Assembly: GCA_964388175.1 (NCBI GenBank)
Contig: CAYLYS010000001.1
Coordinates: 1-64,000 of the forward strand
Length of the DNA stretch: 64,000 nucleotides
DNA from: JAITWN01 sp964388175
GTDB lineage: Bacteria; Pseudomonadota; Gammaproteobacteria; SZUA-140
Direction: 5' to 3'
The position numbers were made by a program, and so were the translations under genes. Below are positions 8,033-16,990 of this stretch, in pieces. How positions within the stretch are numbered: the first letter of the stretch is position 1; each line of letters begins with the position of its first letter. The notes under the pieces are model-generated. The model saw only the letters and a program-made list of their open reading frames with translations. It ran no database searches and was not told where the DNA came from.

Positions 8033-8988
8033 CGCAGGCGCGCCTCGATGCAATCCATGAGCCGGGCGCTGATATTGAGGCCGAACTGCGCATCCAGTTC
8101 GCGGATGCAGGTCGGACTGGTGACGTTGATTTCGGTCAGATAATCGCCGATGACGTCGAGACCGACGAAGAGCAGGCCGCGGCGGCGCAGCTCCGGGCCG
8201 ACTTCGGCGCAGATCCAGCGATCGCGTTCAGTGAGCGGTCGACCGACACCGCGTCCGCCCGCGGCCAGGTTGGCGCGGGTTTCGCCCGCGGCGGGGATGC
8301 GCGCCAGCGCATAGGGCACGGGCTCGCCATCGACCAGCAGGATGCGTTTGTCGCCATCCTTGATCTCCGGCAGATAGCGCTGCGCCATCGTCAGCCGGCG
8401 GCCGCGTTCGGTCATGATTTCGAAGATGACGTTGAGGTTGGCATCGTTCGCCGTGATGCGGAATACCGATTCGCCGCCCATCGCCTGCAGCGGCTTGATG
8501 ATGATGTCGCCGTGTTCGGCCAGGAACGCGCGCAGCATGTCGACGTCGCTGCTGACCAGGGACGGCGGCGCGCACTGCGGGAAGCGCGCCACCGACAGCT
8601 TTTCATTGGTATCGCGCAATGCGGCAGGCCGGTTCACCACCAGCACGCCGGCGTCCTCGGCCAGTTCGAGCAGATAGGTGGTGTAGATGTAATCGATATC
8701 GAAGGGCGGATCCTTGCGCATGAGGATGACCTGCAGCGTTTGCAGCGGCGCCCGGCGCTGCTCGCCGAGCGTGAACCAGTCGCTCGGATCGTCACGCACG
8801 GTCAGCGCCCGCATGCGGGCATGCACCTGGGTGACCGATCCGCTCCCGGAGAGGCTGATATCGCCCTGTTCCATGTACCACAGACGCCAGCCGCGTGCCT
8901 GGGCCTCGAGCAGCATGGCGAGCGTGCTGTCCTTGGCCGGTTTTATGGTGGCGATCGGATCCATGATCACGCCGAGTTCGATGGTCAT
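8029..8988 (-). CDS. gshB: Glutathione synthetase
   Basis: The 319-residue ATP-grasp ligase joins gamma-glutamylcysteine and glycine. The N-terminus MTIELGVIMDPIATIKP and the motifs IIKPLQAMGGES, LVDGEPVPYALARIP and INVTSPTCIRELD are typical of proteobacterial GshB. The ATG at 8988 was chosen by homology; an in-frame extension far upstream is only the antisense frame of gshA. It follows gshA by 35 bp and is coupled to apbE. The pair gshA-gshB gives a complete glutathione pathway in one transcription unit. Confidence 0.95.
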   Translation of the reverse strand: MTIELGVIMDPIATIKPAKDSTLAMLLEAQARGWRLWYMEQGDISLSGSGSVTQVHARMRALTVRDDPSDWFTLGEQRRAPLQTLQVILMRKDPPFDIDYIYTTYLLELAEDAGVLVVNRPAALRDTNEKLSVARFPQCAPPSLVSSDVDMLRAFLAEHGDIIIKPLQAMGGESVFRITANDANLNVIFEIMTERGRRLTMAQRYLPEIKDGDKRILLVDGEPVPYALARIPAAGETRANLAAGGRGVGRPLTERDRWICAEVGPELRRRGLLFVGLDVIGDYLTEINVTSPTCIRELDAQFGLNISARLMDCIEARLR

Positions 8989-9023
8989 GCTGGAAGCTCC
9001 TGGTGGCTGCGCCGTGGCGGGAA

Positions 9024-10352
9024 TCAGGGCGCGGCCCTGCTGCGGTCGATCTGCTGCACGGGCAGGTTCTGTATCTCGCGGGCTGCCGCGAGCAGCGCCA
9101 GCCGCGCGATCACGCCGTAGGCGTAGAAGCGGTTGGGCTGGGCATCGGGGGCGAGATGGCGCTCCGGGCTCGTGCACGACTGGGCGAAGGCCAGCGGTTC
9201 GAAGTGCATGCCGGGTGCGTTGAGATTCTCGTCCGGCCCGCGGCGGGTATGCACGCGATAAAAGCCGCCGACGACGAAGTGATCGATCATGTACACCACC
9301 GGTTCGGCGACCGCTTGCGCATCGCCCCAGGTTTCGAAGGTATAGACCCCTTCCTGCAGAATGACCTGGGTGATGTCCATGCCGCCCTTGGATGCCGACA
9401 TGCGGGTGCGTTCCTTGCGGTTCAGATCGCGCACGTCCTCGGCCGAGTGCACCATCATGATGCCCATGCCGTAGGTGCCGGAATCGGCCTTGATCACCAC
9501 GTAGGGTTCTTTCTCGACGCCGTATTCCTCGTATTTGCGCCGGATCTGGCGCAGCAGATTGTCGATGTTGCGGGAGAGGCATTCCTCGCCTTCGCGTTTC
9601 ATGAAGTTGATTTCCCCGCACTGCAGGTGCAGCGGGTTGATCAGCCAGGGATCGATATCGATCAGCGCGGCGAACTCCTCGGCAACGCTGCGGTACTGGG
9701 AGAAGTGATCGGATTTCCGTCGATGCGCCCAGCCCAGTCCGGGCGGCGGTGCGACGGGTTGCTGCAGTCCTTCCAGCAGCGGCGGCAGGCCGGCGGAGAG
9801 ATCGTTGTTGAGCAGCACCAGGCAGGGACGGAAGTCGCCGATGTGGAGGTGGTCGTCGCTGCGTTCCAGCGGCTCCAGCAGCAGGCTCTGGCCCGACGGC
9901 GTGGTATGCGTTTCCGCGCCGCCCGGCGCCAGGCGCAGCGAGCCCAGGCGCACGTCGAAGCCGGCCTTGTGCATGATGTCGAGCAGCGTGGCGAGGCTTT
10001 CCAGGTAATAGGGATTGCGGGTATGGTCTTCGGGAATCAGGATGACACGGTGGGCGGTCGGACAGATGTGCTCGATGGCAGCCTGCACCGCCTGTATACA
10101 CAGCGGCATGAATGCCGGATTGAGATTGTTGAAACCGGCCGGGAACAGATTGGTGTCGACCGGCGCGAGCTTGAAGCCGGCGTTGCGCAGATCGACCGAT
10201 GCATAGAACGGCGCTTCGCTCTGCCGCCATTGGCGGCGAAACCAGGTCTCGATTTCGGCCTGGTGGCGCAGCAAATGGCTTTCTAGCCGCAGCAGCGGGC
10301 CGTTGAGCACCGTCGTCAGGTGTGGAACTGGCTGAAGGTGTTGAATGGACAT
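9024..10352 (-). CDS. gshA: Glutamate-cysteine ligase (Acidithiobacillus type)
   Basis: The 442-residue protein corresponds to the glutamate-cysteine ligase family first recognised in Acidithiobacillus ferrooxidans, distinct from E. coli GshA and the plant-type enzymes. Recognisable stretches are VDTNLFPAGFNNLNP near residue 68, VIKADSGTYGMGIMMV and the YMIDHFVVGGFYRVHT region. It performs the first step of glutathione synthesis and leads the gshA-gshB-apbE run. Its start lies about 100 bp from the divergent CheB-like gene, so the promoter should be within 10353-10456. Confidence 0.9.
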   Translation of the reverse strand: MSIQHLQPVPHLTTVLNGPLLRLESHLLRHQAEIETWFRRQWRQSEAPFYASVDLRNAGFKLAPVDTNLFPAGFNNLNPAFMPLCIQAVQAAIEHICPTAHRVILIPEDHTRNPYYLESLATLLDIMHKAGFDVRLGSLRLAPGGAETHTTPSGQSLLLEPLERSDDHLHIGDFRPCLVLLNNDLSAGLPPLLEGLQQPVAPPPGLGWAHRRKSDHFSQYRSVAEEFAALIDIDPWLINPLHLQCGEINFMKREGEECLSRNIDNLLRQIRRKYEEYGVEKEPYVVIKADSGTYGMGIMMVHSAEDVRDLNRKERTRMSASKGGMDITQVILQEGVYTFETWGDAQAVAEPVVYMIDHFVVGGFYRVHTRRGPDENLNAPGMHFEPLAFAQSCTSPERHLAPDAQPNRFYAYGVIARLALLAAAREIQNLPVQQIDRSRAAP

Positions 10353-10456
10353 GGTTTATGGGTCATCTGTCTCGGGGCCCCTATGGTAGCCGGATTACCG
10401 GACGGGGGAAATCCTGCTAGTATCCCGGCGTCGATGACTGGTCTGCACGGAATCCC

Positions 10457-11086
10457 ATGACAGCGTATGAAGAGCAGCCTGCGGCAGCGGCCGGAGCGCG
10501 CCGCCCGGCCGAGCGGGTATGGGTGCTGGCCGGATCGGTCGGCGCCGTCGGCGCCATCGGCCGCTTTTTCCGCGCCCTGCCGCCGGCGGGACAGACCTTC
10601 GCCTTCGTCGTCGCCGTTCGCAGTTCCGCCGAGGTCGCTGGCCTGCTCGTCGGCTTGCTGGCCAGGACCACGCCATTCGCGGTGCACATGGGCGGTCTGG
10701 AGCGGACGCTTTACCCGCGCGATCTGCTCGTCGTTCCCATAGACGATGTGCCTGCTGACGCTCAGGAGTCCGGCGAGGACTGGCGTCATCCCGCCGACAG
10801 CGAAGCACTGGATCGGGTGCTGGGCACGGTGGCCGCGCGCTACCGCGAGCAGGCCGGCGCGATCGTGTTCAGCGGCATCGGCCGCGATGGCGCCGAGGGT
10901 TGCCGGGCGGTCGCCCGGCTGGGCGGCAAGGTATGGACGCAGGATACGGAAAGCAGCGAGTACCGCACGCTGCCCTACTATATTCGCGAAGTCTGCGATG
11001 TGAGCCTGTCGGCTTCCCCCGAAGGACTGGCGGAGCGTCTGATGCGGTTGCCGTCACGGCCGCCGCAGTTGCTGGCGCCACGCTAG
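10457..11086 (+). CDS. CheB methylesterase-like protein, degenerate
   Basis: The 209-residue protein is a stand-alone CheB-type domain without a receiver domain. Asp144 in SGIGRDGAEG and Ser27 in VLAGSVGAVGAIG fit two of the three catalytic positions of chemoreceptor methylesterases. The third, a His that follows the next strand (normally VVQHM), is replaced: the strand reads FAFVVAVRSS around residues 48-57. It is therefore probably inactive or altered. No chemotaxis or pilus genes are nearby, so its partner is unknown. It converges on rsmE; the two stop codons share the palindrome CTAG. Confidence 0.7.
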   Translation: MTAYEEQPAAAAGARRPAERVWVLAGSVGAVGAIGRFFRALPPAGQTFAFVVAVRSSAEVAGLLVGLLARTTPFAVHMGGLERTLYPRDLLVVPIDDVPADAQESGEDWRHPADSEALDRVLGTVAARYREQAGAIVFSGIGRDGAEGCRAVARLGGKVWTQDTESSEYRTLPYYIREVCDVSLSASPEGLAERLMRLPSRPPQLLAPR

Positions 11087-11832
11087 GACAGATCGCCCCA
11101 GCGTAGCTGCATCGCCGTCAGCGCCACCAGGCCGGCGGTTTCCGTGCGCAGCACGCGCGGTCCCAGCCGCAGCGCCTGGTAACCCGCTCGCCGCGCCGCG
11201 GCGATTTCCGTTTCTTCCAGCCCGCCCTCCGGCCCGACCAGCAGCGTCAGCGCGCGCGGCGAGCCTTCGAGCTGCGCGAACGATCGCTCGGCGCGGTGAT
11301 CGAGCACGATGCGTAGATCGTCCGCCGCCGCTTCCGTTTCCAGCCACGTGGACAGCGGCATGACCGGCAGCAGCTCGGGCAGGCGGCTGCGCCCGCATTG
11401 CTCGCAGGCGGCGATGAGGATGCCGAGCCAGTGGCGATGGCGGCGTTCGAGCCGCTCGCCTTCGAGATGCACCTGGCAATAGCTGGTGACCAGCGGTGCG
11501 ATGCGCGCGGCGCCGAGTTCGACCGCTTTCTGCAGGGTGATGTCCATGCGCTCGCCGCGCGAGATGCCCTGTGCCAGCGTGAGCGATAGCGGCGATTCGG
11601 CCTCGTGCGATCCCTCGCGTCTCAGCTGCGCACCGACGCGCACGCGGGTGCGGCCGCGTTCGGCGCCGTCGATGACCGCCTCGAATTCGCCGCCGCGGCC
11701 GTCGAACAGGCGCAGCGCAGCGCCCGGCCGCAGGCGCAGTACACGCTGCACGTGCACGGAAGGTCCTTCCTCCAGCGTGATCTGCATGCCTTCGGCAAGC
11801 GGACCGTCATGATAGACCCGTGGTATGCGCAT
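11083..11832 (-). CDS. rsmE: 16S rRNA (uracil1498-N3)-methyltransferase
   Basis: This 249-residue SPOUT methyltransferase modifies U1498 of 16S rRNA. The N-terminal PUA-like part begins MRIPRVYHDG. The knotted catalytic domain has LQKAVELGAARIAPL, the glycine motif LLVGPEGGLEETE, and a C-terminal LGPRVLRTETAGLVAL. The ATG at 11832 was chosen because longer in-frame starts would overlap bioA entirely. It lies 2 bp downstream of bioA, so both are probably on one transcript. The TAG stop overlaps the stop of the convergent CheB-like gene. Confidence 0.94.
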   Translation of the reverse strand: MRIPRVYHDGPLAEGMQITLEEGPSVHVQRVLRLRPGAALRLFDGRGGEFEAVIDGAERGRTRVRVGAQLRREGSHEAESPLSLTLAQGISRGERMDITLQKAVELGAARIAPLVTSYCQVHLEGERLERRHRHWLGILIAACEQCGRSRLPELLPVMPLSTWLETEAAADDLRIVLDHRAERSFAQLEGSPRALTLLVGPEGGLEETEIAAARRAGYQALRLGPRVLRTETAGLVALTAMQLRWGDLS

Positions 11833-11834
11833 GC

Positions 11835-13250
11835 TCAGTCCCGCGCCGCCGCGGCGATGCCGGCTTCGGCGGCAGCGACCATCTGTGCGATCTCGTCCGC
11901 CGTGATGACGTAGGGCGGCATGAAATAAACCACGTTGCCGAGCGGTCGCAGCAGCACGCCGTGTTCCAGCGCCGCGCGCGCGACGCGCAGACCGCGCCGT
12001 TCCTGCCACGGCCACGGCGTACGCGTGCGGCGGTCGCGCACCAGCTCCAGCGCCACGATCATGCCGCGCTGGCGGATCTCGGCGACGTGCGGATGATCGG
12101 CGAAGCGCTCGCAGGCGCGCGCCATGGTCTGCGCCAGGACGCGGTTGTTTGCCAGCACCGGTTCCTGCGCGAAGATGTCGAGTGTCGCCAGCGCGGCGCG
12201 GCAGCCGAGCGGATTGCCGGTATAGCTGTGCGAGTGCAGGAACGCCTTCATCTCGCCGTGATTGGCATAGAAAGCCTGGTACACGTCTTCCTGGGTGAGC
12301 ACGGCGGACAGCGGCAGGTAGCCGCCGGTCAGGCCTTTCGACAGGCAGAGGAAATCGGGTGTGATGCCGGCCTGCTCGCAGGCGAACATCGTGCCGGTGC
12401 GGCCGAAGCCGACGGCGATCTCGTCGGCGATGAGATGGACGCCGTAATGCGTGCAGGCCGCGCGCAGCCGTTCGAGATAGACCGGTTCGTACATGCGCAT
12501 CGAACCGGCGCACTGCACCAGCGGTTCGACGATCACCGCACAGACTTCATGATGGTGTCGTTCCAGCAGCTCGCGCATGGCCTCGAAGCGCCGCTCGGTG
12601 TAGGCGGCCACATCCTCGCCCACTTCGCGCTCATAGCAATCGGGCGATGGCGCGCGCAGGACTTCCATCAGCAACGGGCGGTAGGTGTCGCGATAGAGTT
12701 CGACGCCGCCCACCGCGAGCGCGCCCAGCGTTTCGCCGTGGTAGCTGTTTTCCAGCGCGATGAAGCGCGTTTTGCCGCCGTGACCGCGGTTGCGCCAGTA
12801 GTGATAGCTCATTTTCAGCGCCACCTCGACCGCCGCCGAACCGCTGTCGGCATAGAAACAGCGGGTGAGGCCGGGCGGCGCCAGTGCGGTGAGCCGCTCT
12901 GCCAGTTCGACGGCGGGCAGATGGCTGAAGCCGGCCAGCATGACGTGTTCCAGGGTGTCCATCTGCTCGCGCAGCGCGGCGTTGATGCGGGGGTGGGCGT
13001 GGCCGAAGAGGTTGACCCACCAGGAGCTGATGGCGTCGAGGTAGCGCCGGCCCTCGAAATCCTCGAGCCAGACGCCGCTGGCGCGGCGGATGGGCAGCGG
13101 GCCGCCGCTTTCATGGTCCTTCATCTGCGTGCAGGGGTGCCACAGCACAGCGCGATCGCGGGCGGCGAGGGACGCGTTGTCCCCGGTTCCGGGTTCAGCT
13201 CCGGAGCCGGCATGCGTGCTGGTCGTCATCGGATGCATCCGTCTATCCAT
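11835..13250 (-). CDS. bioA: Adenosylmethionine-8-amino-7-oxononanoate aminotransferase
   Basis: BioA is the PLP-dependent transaminase that makes 7,8-diaminopelargonic acid in biotin synthesis. The 471-residue protein has LWHPCTQMKDH near the N-terminus, the substrate segment SSWWVNLFGHAHP, LIADEIAVGFGRTGTMFACE, and the PLP lysine region CLSKGLTGGYLPLS. Length is about 30 residues above the usual, so the true start could be Met5 or Met8 rather than Met1. No other biotin synthesis gene is adjacent, but birA lies 4 kb away. Confidence 0.93.
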   Translation of the reverse strand: MDRRMHPMTTSTHAGSGAEPGTGDNASLAARDRAVLWHPCTQMKDHESGGPLPIRRASGVWLEDFEGRRYLDAISSWWVNLFGHAHPRINAALREQMDTLEHVMLAGFSHLPAVELAERLTALAPPGLTRCFYADSGSAAVEVALKMSYHYWRNRGHGGKTRFIALENSYHGETLGALAVGGVELYRDTYRPLLMEVLRAPSPDCYEREVGEDVAAYTERRFEAMRELLERHHHEVCAVIVEPLVQCAGSMRMYEPVYLERLRAACTHYGVHLIADEIAVGFGRTGTMFACEQAGITPDFLCLSKGLTGGYLPLSAVLTQEDVYQAFYANHGEMKAFLHSHSYTGNPLGCRAALATLDIFAQEPVLANNRVLAQTMARACERFADHPHVAEIRQRGMIVALELVRDRRTRTPWPWQERRGLRVARAALEHGVLLRPLGNVVYFMPPYVITADEIAQMVAAAEAGIAAAARD

Positions 13251-13259
13251 TGATTCCCG

Positions 13260-13288
13260 TTGGCCCCGAGTGTCTGATGTGGAATAAT
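13260..13288 (+). promoter_or_regulatory. Candidate sigma70 promoter for the peroxiredoxin gene
   Basis: TTGGCC at 13260-13265 and AATAAT at 13283-13288 are separated by 17 bp. The -10 box sits inside a perfect palindrome TGGAATAATTCCA (13280-13292), a position suited to repression or activation by a dimeric regulator. The regulator cannot be named. Confidence 0.45.
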
Positions 13289-13308
13289 TCCAAATAGACC
13301 GACCCCCC

Positions 13309-13330
13309 AGATCAACTTTAGATCAACTTT
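13309..13330. repeat. Tandem 11-bp repeat upstream of peroxiredoxin
   Basis: AGATCAACTTT occurs twice head to tail at 13309-13319 and 13320-13330, just ahead of the AGGAGG ribosome binding site at 13338-13343. One helical turn spacing suggests a binding site, or the copies may result from replication slippage. Confidence 0.6.
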
Positions 13331-13347
13331 TGTTGCCAGGAGGCATT

Positions 13348-13950
13348 ATGAGTGTATTGGTAGGCAAGTCCGCTCCCGATTTTACCGCGACCGCCGTGTT
13401 GCCGGACAACAGTTTCGACGAAAGCTTCAGCCTGACGCAGTTCCGCGGCAAATCCTACGTGGCGCTGTTTTTCTATCCGCTCGATTTCACCTTCGTCTGC
13501 CCGTCCGAACTGATCGCGTTCGATAATCGCATCGCCAAGTTCAAGCAGCGCAACGTTCAGGTGATCGGCGTCTCCGTCGATTCTCATTTCAGCCATGTCG
13601 CCTGGCGCAACACGCCGGTGAATCAGGGCGGCATCGGTCCGGTGAAGTATCCGCTGGTGGCCGACATCACCAAGAGCATCGCCCGTGACTACGACGTGCT
13701 GATCGACAATGCGGTGGCGCTGCGCGGCACCTTCCTCATCGATCAGGAAGGCATCGTCCGTCACCAGGTAGTGAACGATCTGCCGCTCGGCCGCAACATC
13801 GACGAGCTGCTGCGTACGGTCGACGCGCTGCAATACACCGAGAAGCACGGCGAAGTCTGCCCGGCCGGCTGGGAAGAAGGCCGCAAGGGTATGAAGGCGA
13901 CCGCTTCGGGTGTGGCCGAATATCTCGCCACGGAGTCGAGCGCACTCTGA
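13348..13950 (+). CDS. Typical 2-Cys peroxiredoxin (AhpC/TSA family)
   Basis: The 200-residue thiol peroxidase reduces hydrogen peroxide and organic peroxides. The peroxidatic Cys51 lies in FYPLDFTFVCPSE and the resolving Cys171 in HGEVCPAGW, the typical 2-Cys arrangement. The ATG at 13348 follows a strong AGGAGG with 4-nt spacing; an alternative TTG six codons upstream is less likely. It stands alone between divergent bioA and convergent VWA genes, with a strong hairpin after its stop. No dedicated reductase is adjacent. Confidence 0.93.
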   Translation: MSVLVGKSAPDFTATAVLPDNSFDESFSLTQFRGKSYVALFFYPLDFTFVCPSELIAFDNRIAKFKQRNVQVIGVSVDSHFSHVAWRNTPVNQGGIGPVKYPLVADITKSIARDYDVLIDNAVALRGTFLIDQEGIVRHQVVNDLPLGRNIDELLRTVDALQYTEKHGEVCPAGWEEGRKGMKATASGVAEYLATESSAL

Positions 13951-13963
13951 CAGTATCATGCGT

Positions 13964-14001
13964 CGGCAAGGCCGGTCCGCGGGATGCGGCTGGCCTTGCC
14001 G
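13964..14001. terminator. Bidirectional terminator-like hairpin
   Basis: CGGCAAGGCC at 13964-13973 pairs perfectly with GGCCTTGCCG at 13992-14001 (10 bp), with further pairing possible in the 18-nt loop. It lies between the convergent peroxiredoxin and VWA genes. There is no long U tract, so termination strength is uncertain. Confidence 0.55.
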
Positions 14002-14084
14002 CGTATTTCCCCGCCCTGTTTCCCCACTTTGTTTCCACAGGCGCGCAGCGTCACCCGTTTCGCGGTTTTCAGGTAGAGATGGGC

Positions 14085-16340
14085 TCAGGCGGTTCCGGGC
14101 GCGCGTTCGTCGAAATCCAGCTCGATGTCGGAAATATCGATGCCGCCCAGCGGATCGTCGATGATGCCGCCGTCCGCGGATTTCTGCCCCGCTGCCGCGT
14201 CGCCGTTCATGATTCGCTCGAGGAATTCGGCGCTCTGCGTTTGCTGCGCGGCTGAGGACGCTTCCCCTGTGCCGACGTCGCGGGCGGCGGCGGTCGTTGC
14301 GCTTTCCTGCCCGCCGGATGGCGACACCGGTTCCGGTGTATTTCCCAGTGTCTTTTCGGGCGGCGTGAAATAGGCGGCGAGGACTTCCTCGGAGAGCTCC
14401 GGCAGCGTGCTGGCGTCGTTTTCCGGCACGATCGAGGCGGCTGCAACGGTCGTGGGAGCGGTGTTCGTTGCCATTTCCGGTATCGATATCGGCGCAGCTA
14501 CGGGTGCCGGCGCATCATGCCGATCCTGTTCTGCGGCCGGCGCCAGTGCGGGCGCCGCGTGCCGCGTTCTGCCGCGCCAGCGCTGGATCAGCAGTGCGGC
14601 CAGCCCCGCCAGCAGGTTGACCAGCATGACGCTGAGCCCGATACGGGTCCAGTCATGACTGTCCTCGATGGCAGTCTCTGCCTGGCGGTCGGCAGGGACG
14701 GCAGCGGGTGCGAGCGTGGTCGGCGCCGCGGCGGGCCGCGCTTCGACGCCGAAAGCGCCGAAGCGCAGTATCTGCTGCCGGCGCAGTGCCTGGCCGTTAT
14801 GGCGCTGTGCCTCGATATCCAGCGCGAGCTCGTACGGACCCGGCCCGTCGTAGGCGGACAGGTCCAGATACCATTCGTTCGGCGCCCGGCGCATGACCGG
14901 ATGGCGCCCGGCAAAATGGCCGTCGTTGGTGATGGTCGCGGTGATGCGCAGACTGTCGGCGGTGATCAGGCTTGCCAGCGGCGTGACGAACAGCTCGCGG
15001 GCGCCGGCGTTGTGCTGCAGATCGACGGTGACCGGCGCCGCGAGGACCTCGATGCGGTGGCGGCGCGCACGCTGGAACGTGGTGCCGTCCACTTCGACGT
15101 GCAGTTCGTGCTGCCCGGGCGTCAGTCCTTTCGTCAGCGCCAGTGTGTAGAGGCCGTCGCCGGCGCGCGCGTCGCCGTCGCGGCCGTTGTCGAGCAGCAT
15201 GGTGCGGCGGGTTTCGCCGGATGGCGAATGCTGCCGGGTTTCCACGCGCAGGAAATGATGGAAATCGTTTCTGTCGAGGATGCGGCCGTGCGCACTCAGA
15301 TGGGCGGTGAGTTCGGTCGGCGTGTCCGCCAGCCACTGTCGCGGCGGCGGGCGCGTGACCAGGGCGAGATCGCTGACGATCAGGGCGCGGTTGTCGGGAT
15401 CGGGCGCCGCGTCGATGCGCCAGTCGCCGGTAAGGGGGCGGGCGATGGTTACCAGGTCATAGCGTTCTTCCCGGTGCCAGCGCATGTTCGGTGCGGTGTC
15501 CGCCGCGGAATACACGCTGCCGTCGGGCGCATGCAGCCGTGTCGACGGCGTGCCCGGTGCATGGAACGACAATACGGTAAGCTCGGCCACATCGGCGTCG
15601 ACGGTGAAGCTTTGATCGTCACGCAGTGCCAGGGTGACGGTCGGCAACGCCTGTTCGAACAGCCGCAGAAACGCGCGTTCGAGCATGTCGGCATCGTCGA
15701 TGCGCTCGAAGCTTCCGCCGGTCGCTGCCGCCATTTGCCGCAGCAGCGCTTCGTCGGTGTCACGAGAGAGCGCGATGGTATGTATGCTGACGCCGGCGTG
15801 CTGCAGCTGCGGCAGGATCTCGTGCGTGATGCGTTCGCGCGATTCGGCGGTGGCCGCGGCGCTGCCGGATATGTCGATACCGGCGACGTCGATCAGTCCG
15901 TCGGTGAGCAGGACGAGATGGCGTTCGTCGCCGGCCGCCGGCGTCAGCCAGTTCCAGCCCGCGGTGCGCAGGGCGGCCTCGATATCGGTATGGAGCGCGT
16001 TCGCGCCGATGCCGGCGGCGGCCTGCGTGGCGCGGGCGCGCCAGGCGGCATCCGCCTGGCCGTAGGGCACCAGCATGTTGACGTGGCGCCCGAACGTCCA
16101 TACACCCGCGCGGCTGTCCGCGGGCATCAGATTGATCAGCAGGCGCAATGCGGTGACGCGCATATTGCGCGGATCGGTCTCCTTCATGCTGCCGGAGACG
16201 TCGATGAGGATCCTCACGTCCGCCGCCGCCTGCGCCGTCGTGGCATGCCACAGTGGCAGCATCATGCACAGCAGCAGCGTGCACAGCCGCCACAGGCGAC
16301 CGCGCGGGACGAGCGGTGTCTGTCGTCGATGCGGAATCAT
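14085..16340 (-). CDS. Membrane-anchored von Willebrand factor A domain protein
   Basis: The 751-residue protein has a signal peptide ending near ATTAQA, then a VWA domain with a complete MIDAS start (ILIDVSGSMKETD) and the LLTDGLID strand. A long region of beta-type domains follows, a single membrane span (LSVMLVNLLAGLAALLIQ), and an acidic, low-complexity cytoplasmic tail of about 190 residues. This layout resembles the TIGR03503-type VWA proteins of gammaproteobacteria, whose role is unknown. Metal-dependent ligand binding in the periplasm is inferred. The ATG at 16340 was chosen from the signal peptide. It is divergent from the bactofilin gene. Confidence 0.8.
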   Translation of the reverse strand: MIPHRRQTPLVPRGRLWRLCTLLLCMMLPLWHATTAQAAADVRILIDVSGSMKETDPRNMRVTALRLLINLMPADSRAGVWTFGRHVNMLVPYGQADAAWRARATQAAAGIGANALHTDIEAALRTAGWNWLTPAAGDERHLVLLTDGLIDVAGIDISGSAAATAESRERITHEILPQLQHAGVSIHTIALSRDTDEALLRQMAAATGGSFERIDDADMLERAFLRLFEQALPTVTLALRDDQSFTVDADVAELTVLSFHAPGTPSTRLHAPDGSVYSAADTAPNMRWHREERYDLVTIARPLTGDWRIDAAPDPDNRALIVSDLALVTRPPPRQWLADTPTELTAHLSAHGRILDRNDFHHFLRVETRQHSPSGETRRTMLLDNGRDGDARAGDGLYTLALTKGLTPGQHELHVEVDGTTFQRARRHRIEVLAAPVTVDLQHNAGARELFVTPLASLITADSLRITATITNDGHFAGRHPVMRRAPNEWYLDLSAYDGPGPYELALDIEAQRHNGQALRRQQILRFGAFGVEARPAAAPTTLAPAAVPADRQAETAIEDSHDWTRIGLSVMLVNLLAGLAALLIQRWRGRTRHAAPALAPAAEQDRHDAPAPVAAPISIPEMATNTAPTTVAAASIVPENDASTLPELSEEVLAAYFTPPEKTLGNTPEPVSPSGGQESATTAAARDVGTGEASSAAQQTQSAEFLERIMNGDAAAGQKSADGGIIDDPLGGIDISDIELDFDERAPGTA

Positions 16341-16487
16341 GGATGGATGATCGGCGATACGAATGAATGTCTTATCGGACCGGAGCGCGCCGGACTTTAT
16401 ATAGCACGGCGGTGGTCGATACAAAGCGAGTGGATACCGGATGAGCGACACGGTCGCTGTTTACCCTGATGAGGAGAGCAGGAACGC

Positions 16488-16937
16488 ATGGTCATACAGT
16501 CAATTCTGGGGCGCGGTCGCGGCAAGGGACGGCGCATGCTCGACGGCGTGCAGCAGATCAATACCCTGATCGGCCACGACAGCCGTTTCATCGGTCGCCT
16601 CGAGGGCAATGACAATACCATCGTCAACGGCACCTTCGAGGGAGATTGCGACATCGACGGCGTGGTGGTGCTGAGCGAGCAGGGGCGCTGGATCGGCAAC
16701 ATCAATGCCGTCAGCGCCATCATATCGGGCGAGGTGCGCGGTGACATCACCGTGCGCGACAAGCTCGAACTGACCGCGAGCGCGCGCGTCGCCGGCCGTA
16801 TCAGCAGTCCGGTGCTGGCCATCGAGGAAGGCGCCATCCATCAGGGCGAGATCCGCATGACGCGCGAGGGAGAGGTGGTTCGCTTCAAGGACCGGCGCCA
16901 GGGCGGTGGTGGAGACGATAGCGCGCAGGAATCGTGA
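16488..16937 (+). CDS. Bactofilin (polymer-forming cytoskeletal protein)
   Basis: The 149-residue protein contains the bactofilin beta-helix core at about residues 25-125, with stepwise repeats such as TLIGHDSRFIGRLEG, VNGTFEGDCDIDG and ISGEVRGDITV. It has short charged tails and no membrane span. Bactofilins form nucleotide-free filaments that localise envelope enzymes. The start follows a GAGGAG-type ribosome binding site. The nearby divergent VWA gene and a later SPOR protein are also envelope-related, but no direct partner such as an M23 peptidase is adjacent. Confidence 0.9.
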   Translation: MVIQSILGRGRGKGRRMLDGVQQINTLIGHDSRFIGRLEGNDNTIVNGTFEGDCDIDGVVVLSEQGRWIGNINAVSAIISGEVRGDITVRDKLELTASARVAGRISSPVLAIEEGAIHQGEIRMTREGEVVRFKDRRQGGGGDDSAQES

Positions 16938-16990
16938 TCCGTATCATCGTCCCGGCCGCGGCTGCTGCCGCGGCGGGGCGATGCCGGAGC

